Positions 7,880 through 14,643 of a stretch of DNA of 48,627 bases are shown in pieces (positions within the stretch are counted from its first letter, which is position 1; each line of letters begins with the position of its first letter). The DNA is taken from positions 1 through 48,627 of the forward strand of contig CADABX010000007.1 of the NCBI GenBank assembly GCA_902786285.1, read 5' to 3'. The notes under the pieces were generated by a model. The model was not told where the DNA came from, did no database searches, and saw only the letters and a list, made by a program, of their open reading frames with translations. The translations under genes and the position numbers were made by a program. The DNA is from Oscillospiraceae bacterium (GTDB lineage Bacteria; Bacillota; Clostridia; Oscillospirales; Acutalibacteraceae).

Positions 7880-8677
7880 ATGAAAACAGGATTTATCGGC
7901 GCCGGCAATATGGCGTCGGCAATCATCGAAGGCTTGTGTTCCTCGGCGTGTCTTGCGCCGCAGGAGCTTGCCGTTTTTGATGTGGACACAAAAAAAGCGG
8001 CCGCGCTGGGCGACCGGTACGGGATTGCTGTGTGCGACGACGTGCTTTCGCTCGCGGCCTTTGCCGACTGTATCGTGCTCGCGGTCAAGCCCAACGTGCT
8101 GCAAAGCGTATTGCAAGAGATCCGTGATCTTGTGCGCGAAAAGCAGCCGCTGCTTTTGACGATCGCAGCCGGGAAACCCTTGTTGTTTTACGCCGACACG
8201 CTCGGCTTTCCGGTGCGGATGATCCGTGTGATGCCGAACATCAACGCGTCGGTGCTTGCGGCGGTGTCGGCCTATTGCGGCAGCGACACGGCGACAAAGG
8301 AAGATCTGGCGTTTGCAGACAGGTTCTGCGCCTCGTTCGGCACAGCGATTGCTTTGCCGGAAAAACTGTTCCCGATCTTCGGCGTCATCGGCGGCAGCGC
8401 ACCGGCCTATGCCTATCTGTTCATCGATGCGCTTGCCCGTGCTGCGGTGCAGCAGGGAATGCCGCGCGCCCAGGCGCAGCAGGTTGCGGCGCAGATGGTG
8501 CTCGGCAGCGCGAAGATGGTGCTCGAAAGCGGCGTCCATCCGCAGGAGCTGATCGACCGGGTCTGTTCGCCCGGCGGCACCACGATCGAAGGGCTGCTCG
8601 CACTGCAAAAGGACGGCTTTGAATCCGCTGTTGCCGACGCGGTCAGGGCCGCGGCCGATAAGGACAGCCGCCTGTGA
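7880..8677 (+). CDS. proC: Pyrroline-5-carboxylate reductase
   Basis: 265 residues, normal length. It reduces pyrroline-5-carboxylate to proline with NAD(P)H. The N-terminal dinucleotide motif is GFIGAGNMASAI (residues 4-15). AVKPNVL is the family strand after the cofactor site. The C-terminal signature region GSAPAYAYLFIDALARAAV and SPGGTTIEGL is complete. It begins 3 bases after mscL and has no strong RBS of its own, so translation is probably coupled. Proline is a compatible solute, so pairing with an osmotic channel makes sense (inference). Confidence 0.95.
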   Translation: MKTGFIGAGNMASAIIEGLCSSACLAPQELAVFDVDTKKAAALGDRYGIAVCDDVLSLAAFADCIVLAVKPNVLQSVLQEIRDLVREKQPLLLTIAAGKPLLFYADTLGFPVRMIRVMPNINASVLAAVSAYCGSDTATKEDLAFADRFCASFGTAIALPEKLFPIFGVIGGSAPAYAYLFIDALARAAVQQGMPRAQAQQVAAQMVLGSAKMVLESGVHPQELIDRVCSPGGTTIEGLLALQKDGFESAVADAVRAAADKDSRL

Positions 8678-9514
8678 TCACAGCAGCATCGACAACAGCA
8701 AACACGAAAACAGCATCTTTTCGGGCAGAGGGTCCGTCCCTTTGCCCGTTTGTATTGTATAAGCGGCGCGGTGAAAGGTTTCGCTGAACCAGAACGGAAA
8801 CCCGCCGTCGGGCGTGGTCGCCCGCTGCGGCGACACAGAGAGCTCCTGCGCGAGGAGCTTATCGGCAAGGGAAAAATCCCGCTCCGGTTGCGGCGGGTGG
8901 ACGGTCAGTCCTCGGTCGCCCGGCTGCAGCAGCAGGGCGCGGACAAAGCGCTCTTTGCGGCAAAGCGCCGCGATCGCGTGGCTTTCCGCTTCGCCTTGCG
9001 GGCGTTCTCCGCCAAAGCCGGACGCGCCCGGCGCCGGCTTTCCGGCGGCACGGTATGCGTCAAATCCGGCGCTGAACTGATGCCGCAGATCGACGCCCGA
9101 TGCGTTGGCGTGCCACGGCATGTCATTTTGCACCAGCGGACGCAAAAAGTTTCGCAAGGCGCCGGTGGCAGACAGCCCGTGCGCGTTGAGCTCCAGTCCG
9201 TCCGGGTTGAGACACGGCACAACCGTCAGCCCGCAGTCGCCAAACGCACGCCGCAGATCCACGCCGCAAAACGGCACGCGGTCTTTGCGGCATTGCAAAA
9301 GCGTTTTCACAAAACGCAGCAGCAACGGCGCTGTTTCGTCGGCGCCGGATACACCGGCAAGCAGCAACGTGCGGCAGCGGCGGCTGCCGAGATCGAGCGC
9401 AAACAGCGCACGCCCCAGCGCCGTGCGGCCAAACACACGCGGCAAAATGCCGAAATCGCGGTACAGCTTCTCGAGTGCATGGCACAGCGCCGCGTAATCA
9501 AAAGAATCCTCCAA
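8678..9514 (-). CDS. M14 carboxypeptidase-like protein, apparently inactive
   Basis: 278 residues with the M14 zinc carboxypeptidase layout, but the catalytic residues have changed. The HxxE zinc motif reads VSGADE (His replaced by Ser; Glu kept). The substrate segment NPDGLELN is kept. GVDLNRNF reads GVDLRHQF. The third zinc ligand in the HSQG position reads LLQPGD. The catalytic Glu in xTIExG is Gln (YTIQTGKGT, codon CAA). I infer a pseudoenzyme, perhaps binding peptidoglycan peptides. TTG is the start codon, with GGGAGG seven bases before it. It has no signal peptide. It is convergent with proC, with which it abuts, and divergent from nudF. Confidence 0.75.
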   Translation of the reverse strand: MEDSFDYAALCHALEKLYRDFGILPRVFGRTALGRALFALDLGSRRCRTLLLAGVSGADETAPLLLRFVKTLLQCRKDRVPFCGVDLRRAFGDCGLTVVPCLNPDGLELNAHGLSATGALRNFLRPLVQNDMPWHANASGVDLRHQFSAGFDAYRAAGKPAPGASGFGGERPQGEAESHAIAALCRKERFVRALLLQPGDRGLTVHPPQPERDFSLADKLLAQELSVSPQRATTPDGGFPFWFSETFHRAAYTIQTGKGTDPLPEKMLFSCLLLSMLL

Positions 9515-9580
9515 GACGATCCCTCCCGTTTCATCATAGCGCCGGGCAGGGCAGAATAGAACCGAAGGAGACAGGAACCG

Positions 9581-10126
9581 ATGGAATTATTTGAAAAAAC
9601 GCTGCGGGAGACCACCATCTACGACGGCAAAATCATTCGCCTGCATGTGGACGATATCGAGCTGCCCAACGGCAAAAACGCCATCCGCGAAATTGTGGAG
9701 CATTCGGGCGGCGTGTGTGTGGCGGCGCTCAGCGACCGCGGCACATTGCAGTTTGTGCGCCAGTACCGCTATCCGTATCACAAGGTGCTGCTTGAGCTGC
9801 CGGCCGGCAAGCTTGAAAAAGGCGAAGAGCCGCTGGAGGCCGGGATGCGCGAGCTTGAGGAGGAATGCGGGCTGCAGGCGGACAATGTACGCTCGCTCGG
9901 CTGCGTCTATCCCACCGTGGCCTATTGCAGCGAGATCATCCACCTCTTTCTCGCCACAGGGCTGCACAAAACGCAGCAGCATTTTGACGAGGACGAATTC
10001 CTTGAAACCGAGGAGATTTCGCTTTCCGATGCGGTGCGCATGGTGATGGACAACGAGATCACCGACAGCAAAACCGTGGCCGCCGTGCTCAAAATCGCGC
10101 GGCTAAAAGAGGAGGGCAAGCTCTGA
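9581..10126 (+). CDS. nudF: ADP-ribose pyrophosphatase (Nudix)
   Basis: 181 residues. It hydrolyses ADP-ribose to AMP and ribose-5-phosphate. The Nudix box GX5EX7REUXEEXGU runs from GKLEKGEEP through RELEEECGL (about residues 77-99). The preceding QYRYPYHKVLLELPAG is typical of the ADPRase subfamily (Arg-Gln-Tyr-Arg and ELPAG). The C-terminal EDEFLE segment supplies family acidic residues. RBS AAGGAGA precedes the start. The stop TGA shares its last base with the start of maf. Confidence 0.93.
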   Translation: MELFEKTLRETTIYDGKIIRLHVDDIELPNGKNAIREIVEHSGGVCVAALSDRGTLQFVRQYRYPYHKVLLELPAGKLEKGEEPLEAGMRELEEECGLQADNVRSLGCVYPTVAYCSEIIHLFLATGLHKTQQHFDEDEFLETEEISLSDAVRMVMDNEITDSKTVAAVLKIARLKEEGKL

Positions 10127-10704
10127 TGGCGCGTTTCATTTTAGCGTCCGCGTCTCCGCGGCGCAAACAACTGCTGAAACAGGCCGGCTACGCGTTTGAA
10201 ATCGTGGTCTCCGACGCCGACGAAAGCCTGCCCGCCGGTATCACGCCGGAAAAAGCGGTCCGGCGCAACGCCGCACGCAAGGCGCAGGCCGTTGCCGAAA
10301 CCAACCCCGGCGCGGTCGTGCTCGGTTGCGACACGGTGGTGGCAATCGACGGAGAAATCCTCGGAAAGCCGCAGGACGAAGCGGAAGCGAAAGCGATGCT
10401 GCGCCGTCTTTCGGGCAACACGCACACGGTCTATTCCGGCGTTTGCATCACAGACGGCAAAAAGGAAACGGTCTTCGCCGTTGCCACGGACGTGACGTTT
10501 TACGCGCTGTCCGACCGGACGATCGACGCCTATGCGGCAACGAAAGAGCCGATGGACAAGGCCGGCGCCTACGGTATTCAGGGGCTCGGCTGTGTGCTGG
10601 TCAAAGAGATATCGGGCGACTACAGCAATGTGGTCGGTCTGCCGTTGAGCGAAAGCGCCCGTGCGCTGGCGGCGTTCGGTGTGTTTGGAACCGTAACGGT
10701 ATAA
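10126..10704 (+). CDS. maf: Maf-like nucleoside triphosphate pyrophosphatase
   Basis: 192 residues, standard Maf length. The N-terminal signature ILASASPRRKQLLKQAG and the following SDADES, GCDTVV, GKPQD and KAGAYGIQG motifs are intact. The family removes non-canonical or modified pyrimidine nucleotides (dTTP/UTP pyrophosphatase activity). It overlaps nudF by one base (TGATG), so the pair is co-translated; both act in nucleotide clean-up. A terminator follows 2 bases after the stop. Confidence 0.95.
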   Translation: MARFILASASPRRKQLLKQAGYAFEIVVSDADESLPAGITPEKAVRRNAARKAQAVAETNPGAVVLGCDTVVAIDGEILGKPQDEAEAKAMLRRLSGNTHTVYSGVCITDGKKETVFAVATDVTFYALSDRTIDAYAATKEPMDKAGAYGIQGLGCVLVKEISGDYSNVVGLPLSESARALAAFGVFGTVTV

Positions 10705-10706
10705 CA

Positions 10707-10735
10707 AAAAGCTGTCGCTTGAAGCGGCAGCTTTT
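10707..10735. terminator. Bidirectional terminator between maf and deoC
   Basis: AAAAAGCTGYCGCT-type stem (10707-10718 with about 10722-10735) with A/T flanks on both sides, between two convergent genes. Confidence 0.85.
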
Positions 10736-10749
10736 ACAATTTGGTTTGC

Positions 10750-11415
10750 TCAATACCCCTGAACATCCTCGTTTTTCATCAGCTTCACAATCGCGCTCGT
10801 GCCCAGCCGGTCGCAGCCCAGGGCGAGGTAGCTTTCGGCGTCTTCCCAGCTTCTGATGCCGCCGGCGGCCTTCATCTTGAGATGATCGGCCTTGTGCGCA
10901 CGGAACAGTTCGATGTCGTGTCTCGTTGCGCCGCCCTTGGAAAAGCCGGTGGAGGTTTTGATATAATCCGCGCCGCTGCGGCTGACAACTCCGCACAGCG
11001 CGATTTTTTCGTCGTCGGTGAGTAGACACGTTTCGATAATGACCTTGAGCGTTTTGCCTTCGCACGCCTTGCGCACAGCTTTGATCTCATGTTCAATCGC
11101 ATCGAAATCGCCCGCCTTGGCGGCGCCGACGTGGATCACCATATCCACTTCATCCGCGCCGTTCAAAACAGCGTCCGCCGTTTCCGCCACCTTTGCGGCG
11201 GTGGTCATATAGCCGTTGGGAAAGCCGATCACCGTGCACACGCGCATCCGGTCACCGAGGTAGTCCTTCGCCTGCTTGACAAACACCGGCGGGATGCACA
11301 CGCTCGCGGTATGGTATTGGAGCGCGTCGTCGCACAATTCGCGGATCTGCGGCCAGGTGGCGTCCACGGCCAGCAGCGTGTGGTCGCAATGGGAAAGAAT
11401 CGTTTGTTTATCCAT
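10750..11415 (-). CDS. deoC: Deoxyribose-phosphate aldolase
   Basis: 221 residues, typical of the short class. It cleaves 2-deoxyribose-5-phosphate to glyceraldehyde-3-phosphate and acetaldehyde in deoxynucleoside breakdown. The Schiff-base lysine is Lys153 in YIKTSTGFSKGGAT, and the second active lysine is Lys182 in KMKAAGGIR. DEVDMVIHVGAAK carries the active-site Asp. It stands alone behind its own promoter. Confidence 0.96.
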   Translation of the reverse strand: MDKQTILSHCDHTLLAVDATWPQIRELCDDALQYHTASVCIPPVFVKQAKDYLGDRMRVCTVIGFPNGYMTTAAKVAETADAVLNGADEVDMVIHVGAAKAGDFDAIEHEIKAVRKACEGKTLKVIIETCLLTDDEKIALCGVVSRSGADYIKTSTGFSKGGATRHDIELFRAHKADHLKMKAAGGIRSWEDAESYLALGCDRLGTSAIVKLMKNEDVQGY

Positions 11416-11448
11416 CGAGCATCAGCCTTTCATCGTTGCTTTTTCAAT

Positions 11449-11477
11449 AGTATACCATGCCGCAAGGGGATTGGCAA
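11449..11477 (-). promoter_or_regulatory. deoC promoter
   Basis: Minus strand TTGCCA (11477-11472), 17 bases, TATACT (11454-11449). Confidence 0.8.
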
Positions 11478-11494
11478 GCTTTATCATTCTTTAT

Positions 11495-11524
11495 TTGACA
11501 CACGCTTTGCCGCTGTGCTACAAT
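11495..11524 (+). promoter_or_regulatory. Nitroreductase promoter
   Basis: Consensus TTGACA (11495-11500), 18-base spacer, TACAAT (11519-11524); start codon at 11544 with GAGGTGAT just before it. Confidence 0.8.
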
Positions 11525-11543
11525 AAACGCGAGGTGATAAACG

Positions 11544-12206
11544 ATGACATTACGCGAAGCCATCGACGCGCGGCACTCCGTGCGTCAGTACAAAGACAAA
11601 CCGATTGAACCCGAAAAAATCGCCGCGCTGCGCGAAAAGGCGGCGGAGCTCAACGCCCAAGGCGGCCTGCATTTCCAGATTGTGACGGACGAGCCCAAAG
11701 CGTTTTCCGGCCCGCTCGCGCACTACGGCCATTTTACCAATGTGAAAAACTACATCGCCTGCGTCGGCAAAAAGGGGAAAGACCTCGGCGAGACGATCGG
11801 CTATTACGGCGAATATCTTGTGCTGTTTGCCCAGCAGCTCGGACTTAACACCTGCTGGGTGGCGCTGACCGCCAGCAAGCGAAAGGCGGCCGCCGAGATC
11901 GGAAAAGGCGAAAAGATGCCGCTGCTCATTGCGCTCGGCTACGGCGAGACCAACGGCCACGACCGCAAAACAAAAACCGCCGCACAAGTCGGCGGCGGAG
12001 AGGATCAGCCCGATTGGTACAAAGCCGGCATCGCGGCGGCGCTCAAGGCGCCCACGGCCACGAACCAGCAAAAGTTTCTGTTCAGCCGCAACGGCGATTT
12101 TGTCAGTGTGCAGCCGACCGGCGGGTTTTACAGCGACGTGGATCTCGGCATTGTGAAATGCCATTTTGAGCTCGGCGCGGGAAAAGAGACTTTCAGTTGG
12201 CGCTGA
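11544..12206 (+). CDS. Nitroreductase-family flavoprotein (TM1586 type)
   Basis: 220 residues. The opening RHSVRQYKDKPIEPEKIAAL is the FMN-contacting start of nitroreductase-like proteins, and the overall pattern (GYYGEYLVLFAQQLGLNTCWV, then LPLLIALGYGE-like strand) fits the TM1586-type nitroreductase family, in which two half-domains form a pseudo-dimer. It is likely an NAD(P)H-dependent FMN oxidoreductase; substrate unknown. Its 3' end overlaps the convergent mutT-type gene by 14 bases, with no terminator in between, so opposing transcription is possible. Confidence 0.85.
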   Translation: MTLREAIDARHSVRQYKDKPIEPEKIAALREKAAELNAQGGLHFQIVTDEPKAFSGPLAHYGHFTNVKNYIACVGKKGKDLGETIGYYGEYLVLFAQQLGLNTCWVALTASKRKAAAEIGKGEKMPLLIALGYGETNGHDRKTKTAAQVGGGEDQPDWYKAGIAAALKAPTATNQQKFLFSRNGDFVSVQPTGGFYSDVDLGIVKCHFELGAGKETFSWR

Positions 12207-12591
12207 CGCCGAAATCGGCTTTGAGCTTTTTGAGGATCTCCACGTCGGCCGGACAGAAGTCAAACCGGTCGATCTCGTCGACGGAGATATAGCGGATCTC
12301 GCTGTGCTCCAATAGCTGCGGTTCGCCCTCCACGATGGCGGCGTTAAACAGCGTCAGCTCCACGGTCATGTCGGGATATTCGTGCACAAGCTGCATATAC
12401 ACATCGTCCACACGGACTTTGACGGCAAGCTCCTCCATGCATTCGCGCATGAGGGCTTGCTGTTTTGTTTCGCCTGTTTCCACTTTACCGCCGACGAATT
12501 CCCACAGCAGCCCGCGCGTTTTGTGCGGCGGCCGGCGGCAGATGAGAAAGCGGTTGTTTTGCCAGATGAGTGCGGCAACGACCTGGGTCAT
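12193..12591 (-). CDS. MutT-like Nudix hydrolase (8-oxo-dGTP diphosphatase type)
   Basis: 132 residues, the size of MutT. It starts VVAALIWQNNRFLICRRP, then has GLLWEFVGGKVETGE and RECMEEL, i.e. a Nudix box in which the final Gly is Ala. WEFPGGK-like sequence before the box is typical of MutT/NUDT1 enzymes that cleave oxidised dGTP. RBS AAAGGAAATGATC precedes the start at 12591. It overlaps the 3' end of the nitroreductase gene. Confidence 0.88.
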   Translation of the reverse strand: MTQVVAALIWQNNRFLICRRPPHKTRGLLWEFVGGKVETGETKQQALMRECMEELAVKVRVDDVYMQLVHEYPDMTVELTLFNAAIVEGEPQLLEHSEIRYISVDEIDRFDFCPADVEILKKLKADFGVSAN

Positions 12592-12621
12592 GGGAGATCA
12601 TTTCCTTTGTTGTATTTTTAT

Positions 12622-12646
12622 TAGCGGCCCGCGGGGCCGCCGCTAC
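12622..12646 (-). repeat. REP-like hairpin, inverted orientation (type A)
   Basis: On the minus strand it reads GTAGCGGCGGCCCCGCGGGC..., i.e. a GTAG tetranucleotide next to a perfect stem GCGGCCC/GGGCCGC with loop GCG. A second copy is at 13261-13283. Confidence 0.85.
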
Positions 12647-12663
12647 GAATAAAACGAAGCAGG

Positions 12664-12694
12664 GTAGCGGTCGCCCCGTGGGCGACTAAGGGAA
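12664..12694 (+). repeat. REP-like hairpin, direct orientation (type B)
   Basis: GTAGCGG followed by stem GTCGCCC/GGGCGAC (loop CGT) and TAAGG. The same unit recurs at 13221-13252 and 13302-13333, so three copies flank the transposase gene. Confidence 0.9.
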
Positions 12695-12699
12695 TACTG

Positions 12700-13155
12700 T
12701 CATTCTGCAAGAAAGTAGCAGTCTTCTTTCCATTTTCGTGGATTGTTACGAATATAATGCCGTATTATGCTGTATTCTTTTTCAGTTCTGATAATATGGT
12801 CGTGAAAGGATTTTTGAAAGATCAGGCAGTTGGCTTCTTTGGTGATACGGCCTTTGGTTTGGTTGATAATGTTTGTAATATTGTTGTCATTGTCTGTTAG
12901 TTCCAGCAGCAGATGGATATGATTCGGCATGATAACGTATTCTGTCAGTTGAACAGAAGGGTATACCACAGGAATACGTTCAATGGCTTTGGCTGCTGCT
13001 TTTCCGATATCCGAATATGAGATATCCTCGGTTTCCTTGAAGCTGTCTTTTGTCCAAAAATAATTCTGCCGTTGGAGGGTGCAGATTGTTATGAAATAAG
13101 CACCCACAGAAGAATAATCAAAATGTTGCATCCGACGCCGCTTTTGATACTTCAT
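12700..13155 (-). CDS. REP-associated tyrosine transposase (RAYT, IS200-like)
   Basis: 151 residues from ATG 13155. It is a Y1-transposase-fold protein: YFITICTLQRQNYF at the N-terminus, HUH motif in MPNHIHLLLEL, then the KGRITKEA helix, and a C-terminal helix EYSIIRHYIRNNPRKW holding the candidate catalytic Tyr. The HYIRNNPRKW ending is typical of RAYT rather than IS200 proper. Such enzymes cut single-stranded DNA at GTAG next to REP hairpins. The start at 13155 is chosen because AGGTGAT stands just before it. The body has no frameshift, so it looks intact. The gene is more AT-rich than its REP flanks. Confidence 0.9.
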   Translation of the reverse strand: MKYQKRRRMQHFDYSSVGAYFITICTLQRQNYFWTKDSFKETEDISYSDIGKAAAKAIERIPVVYPSVQLTEYVIMPNHIHLLLELTDNDNNITNIINQTKGRITKEANCLIFQKSFHDHIIRTEKEYSIIRHYIRNNPRKWKEDCYFLAE

Positions 13156-13220
13156 CACTATCACCTGATTCATCATATCATAATAGAAAAGCGATTGCAA
13201 CATAAAAAAGAAAATCATCT

Positions 13221-13252
13221 GTAGCGGTCGCCCCGTGGGCGACTAAGGAGAT
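13221..13252 (+). repeat. REP-like hairpin, direct orientation (type B)
   Basis: Second copy of the GTAGCGGTCGCCCCGTGGGC unit with the same TAAGGAGAT tail, immediately upstream of the RAYT gene start. Confidence 0.9.
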
Positions 13253-13260
13253 ATGCCAAA

Positions 13261-13283
13261 GCGGCCCGCGGGGCCGCCGCTAC
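13261..13283 (-). repeat. REP-like hairpin, inverted orientation (type A)
   Basis: Same 23-base unit as at 12624-12646. With the neighbouring type B copies it forms a mosaic of head-to-head REP pairs. Confidence 0.88.
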
Positions 13284-13301
13284 ACAATAATAATAAAAAC
13301 C

Positions 13302-13333
13302 GTAGCGGTCGCCCCGTGGGCGACTAAGGAGAT
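13302..13333 (+). repeat. REP-like hairpin, direct orientation (type B)
   Basis: Third copy of the type B unit with the TAAGGAGATA tail. It ends 13 bases before the terminator of peptide gene 1. Confidence 0.9.
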
Positions 13334-13345
13334 ACACACCCAATC

Positions 13346-13367
13346 AAAAAAGCCCTCTTTCGAGGGC
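13346..13367 (-). terminator. Terminator of peptide gene 1
   Basis: On the minus strand GCCCTC-GAAA-GAGGGC followed by six T (13351-13346). A compact GNRA-loop terminator. Confidence 0.9.
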
Positions 13368-13383
13368 CGGGGATTCGCTTAGA

Positions 13384-13533
13384 TTACGCACCTGCGGTTT
13401 CGTCTTTGGATTCGGTCGCAGTCGTAAAGATCTTCTTGAGGGTGTCGATGATGCCCTTGAGGGATTCGTTATCGCCGACAAGCTTTTCGATCAGTTCGAT
13501 AAAAGCGTTAAGGATGCCCTTCAACTGTTCCAT
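13384..13533 (-). CDS. Small amphipathic acidic peptide 1 (49 aa)
   Basis: 49 residues, family not recognised: MEQLKGILNAFIELIEKL, then a turn at GDNES, then LKGIIDTLKKIF, and an acidic tail ending in ETAGA. Both segments place hydrophobic residues every 3-4 positions, as in amphipathic helices. There is no Cys and no signal peptide. GGAGG stands seven bases before the ATG (13533). A promoter, a 5' hairpin (13560-13573) and a terminator frame it as a single-gene unit. It faces away from the other four peptide genes, and all five share length, helix-turn-helix design and cis-elements. Confidence 0.75.
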   Translation of the reverse strand: MEQLKGILNAFIELIEKLVGDNESLKGIIDTLKKIFTTATESKDETAGA

Positions 13534-13559
13534 GGTTACGCCTCCGTTTTAAAAATTCA

Positions 13560-13573
13560 TGAGCCTTTGCTCA
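13560..13573 (-). promoter_or_regulatory. 5' mRNA hairpin of peptide gene 1
   Basis: TGAGC-CTTT/AAAG-GCTCA perfect 5-pair hairpin at the very start of the expected transcript. Confidence 0.6.
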
Positions 13574-13581
13574 CTATCCAT

Positions 13582-13610
13582 ATCTTACCATGCATCCCGC
13601 CCAAAAGCAA
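13582..13610 (-). promoter_or_regulatory. Promoter of peptide gene 1
   Basis: Minus strand TTGCTT (13610-13605), 17 bases, TAAGAT (13587-13582). A TTGTAAAC box (13633-13626) lies exactly 15 bases upstream of the -35. Confidence 0.7.
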
Positions 13611-13811
13611 GGGGCGGGGGACAGTGTTTACAATTATTTTTAATTTTTATGATGATTTTGATGCAATTTGACTTGCACTGCATGACGCGCCGGGCAAAGC
13701 ACTGAAAACGGGGCTTCTCCCGCCGGGGAACCCGATCGGCTTTTGATGCGCGCACTTTACCTTGTTAAAATTAACCAAAGTATGAACGGTTCTTTTGTGC
13801 AAAATTGCGGC

Positions 13812-13840
13812 TTGCAAATCTGTGAATAATGTGTTAATAT
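13812..13840 (+). promoter_or_regulatory. Promoter of peptide gene 2
   Basis: TTGCAA (13812-13817), 17 bases, TAATAT (13835-13840). No TTGTAAAC box in the usual place; an imperfect palindrome TTGTTAAAATTAACCAA lies further upstream at 13762. Apart from this and the peptide 1 promoter, the interval 13634-13811 shows no feature. Confidence 0.7.
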
Positions 13841-13914
13841 ATACACGGCATGAGGGAGATGTATACCTGTATATGGAACCCGAAATGACTACTTTAGAAA
13901 GGAAGTACGTTATA

Positions 13915-14073
13915 ATGAAAGATTTTCTTGACAAGATCGGTGCTGCTCTGAACGATCTCAACAATTCTGATCTGTGGGGCTACATCAAGAACATCGTTGG
14001 TAAGCTTGTTGCTCTCCTCCACCTTGAGAAGGAAGAAGAGACCGCTGCGATCATCGAAGACATCTTCGCATAA
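13915..14073 (+). CDS. Small amphipathic acidic peptide 2 (52 aa)
   Basis: 52 residues, family not recognised: MKDFLDKIGAALNDL, turn, then DLWGYIKNIVGKLVALLHL and the acidic tail EKEEETAAIIEDIFA. It aligns without gaps to peptide 3 with Trp21, Lys25, Asn26 and Lys30 shared. Five Lys against ten acidic residues make it net negative, unlike typical leaderless bacteriocins. No signal peptide. AGAAAGGAAG precedes ATG 13915. The unit has its own promoter and a very strong terminator. Confidence 0.78.
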   Translation: MKDFLDKIGAALNDLNNSDLWGYIKNIVGKLVALLHLEKEEETAAIIEDIFA

Positions 14074-14106
14074 GTTGAGCTCAAAAGTAAGAATAGTTAT
14101 TCTTAA

Positions 14107-14136
14107 CACAAAACCCCGGTTCGCCGGGGTTTTGTG
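14107..14136 (+). terminator. Terminator of peptide gene 2
   Basis: 13-pair perfect stem CACAAAACCCCGG/CCGGGGTTTTGTG around a TTCG loop; works in both directions. Confidence 0.92.
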
Positions 14137-14195
14137 CTGCTTTCGGGCAAAGTTTGCCGTTGTTTTGTTTTGGGTTTGCGCGTCCTGTTGTGAGA

Positions 14196-14247
14196 TTGTA
14201 AACGATTTTTTAAAACACTTGCAAAACGAAAAAGCGCGTGATACAAT
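14196..14247 (+). promoter_or_regulatory. TTGTAAAC box and promoter of peptide gene 3
   Basis: TTGTAAAC (14196-14203), 15 bases, TTGCAA (14219-14224), 17 bases, TACAAT (14242-14247). Box spacing is identical to peptide genes 1 and 4. Confidence 0.75.
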
Positions 14248-14260
14248 CAATACAGCAGCA

Positions 14261-14273
14261 GGAAATCGTTTCC
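14261..14273 (+). promoter_or_regulatory. 5' mRNA hairpin of peptide gene 3
   Basis: GGAAA-TCG-TTTCC, beginning 13 bases after the -10 box, i.e. within ~7 bases of the transcript start. The surrounding ACAGCAG..GGAAATC is shared with peptide gene 4. Confidence 0.65.
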
Positions 14274-14309
14274 GGTTTTCGTTGACTTTACAAAAAAGGA
14301 AGTAATCCC

Positions 14310-14468
14310 ATGAAAGAGTATCTTGATAAGATCGATGCGTTCCTGAACAGTATCGTGAAGCATGACATCTGGAAGCAGGTCAAGAACTTCATCAACAAAA
14401 TCAGAGGCATTCTGGAAGACAAGGGCGACGACGACGCGGTTGAATTCATAGACGTGATGGTCAACTGA
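14310..14468 (+). CDS. Small amphipathic acidic peptide 3 (52 aa)
   Basis: 52 residues, closest paralogue of peptide 2: MKEYLDKIDAFLNSIVKH, then DIWKQVKNFINKIRGILED and the acidic tail KGDDDAVEFIDVMVN. Residues M1, K2, L5, D6, K7, I8, A10, L12, N13, D19, W21, K25, N26, K30 and L35 match peptide 2 with no gap. Net charge is about -3. AAAAAAGGAAG lies upstream of ATG 14310. It has its own promoter and terminator and a 60-base leader. Confidence 0.78.
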   Translation: MKEYLDKIDAFLNSIVKHDIWKQVKNFINKIRGILEDKGDDDAVEFIDVMVN

Positions 14469-14492
14469 GACTTCAAAAAGCACAGCATGAAG

Positions 14493-14514
14493 CTCCGGTC
14501 CTCCGGAGTTTTTT
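14493..14514 (+). terminator. Terminator of peptide gene 3
   Basis: CTCCGG-TCCT-CCGGAG followed by six T (14509-14514). Confidence 0.9.
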
Positions 14515-14531
14515 GCTTCCGTTTGCAATGT

Positions 14532-14583
14532 TTGTAAACAAATTTTAAGAACTATTGTTTTTTATTTTTAATGGTGCTACAAT
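14532..14583 (+). promoter_or_regulatory. TTGTAAAC box and promoter of peptide gene 4
   Basis: TTGTAAAC (14532-14539), 15 bases, TTGTTT (14555-14560), 17 bases, TACAAT (14578-14583). Confidence 0.72.
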
Positions 14584-14596
14584 CAAAACAGCAGAT

Positions 14597-14609
14597 GGAA
14601 ATCCTTTCC
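14597..14609 (+). promoter_or_regulatory. 5' mRNA hairpin of peptide gene 4
   Basis: GGAAA-TCC-TTTCC, again 13 bases after the -10 box, the same position as in gene 3. Confidence 0.65.
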
Positions 14610-14643
14610 GAAATCCGACTGCAGCTAAAAAAGGAGCGAAAGC

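Larger units (their letters stand above)
12622..13333. mobile_element. RAYT gene bracketed by its REP elements
   Basis: A REP-associated tyrosine transposase gene (12700-13155) lies between two REP hairpins on its 3' side (12622-12694) and three on its 5' side (13221-13333). All carry GTAG at the foot of the stem, which is the recognition feature known for RAYT proteins. Unlike an IS200 element there are no obvious IS ends, so this is a resident REP-RAYT locus rather than a classic insertion sequence. Confidence 0.75.

Noticed and set aside
13172-13200. TTGCAA-17-TATGAT as promoter of the RAYT gene
   Set aside because: The implied transcript would start inside the RBS of the chosen start codon, leaving almost no leader; not listed as a feature.
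12622-13333. CRISPR array, suggested by repeated ~30-base GC-rich units
   Set aside because: Units alternate in orientation, spacers are irregular, and units are REP hairpins with GTAG next to a transposase gene; no cas genes.
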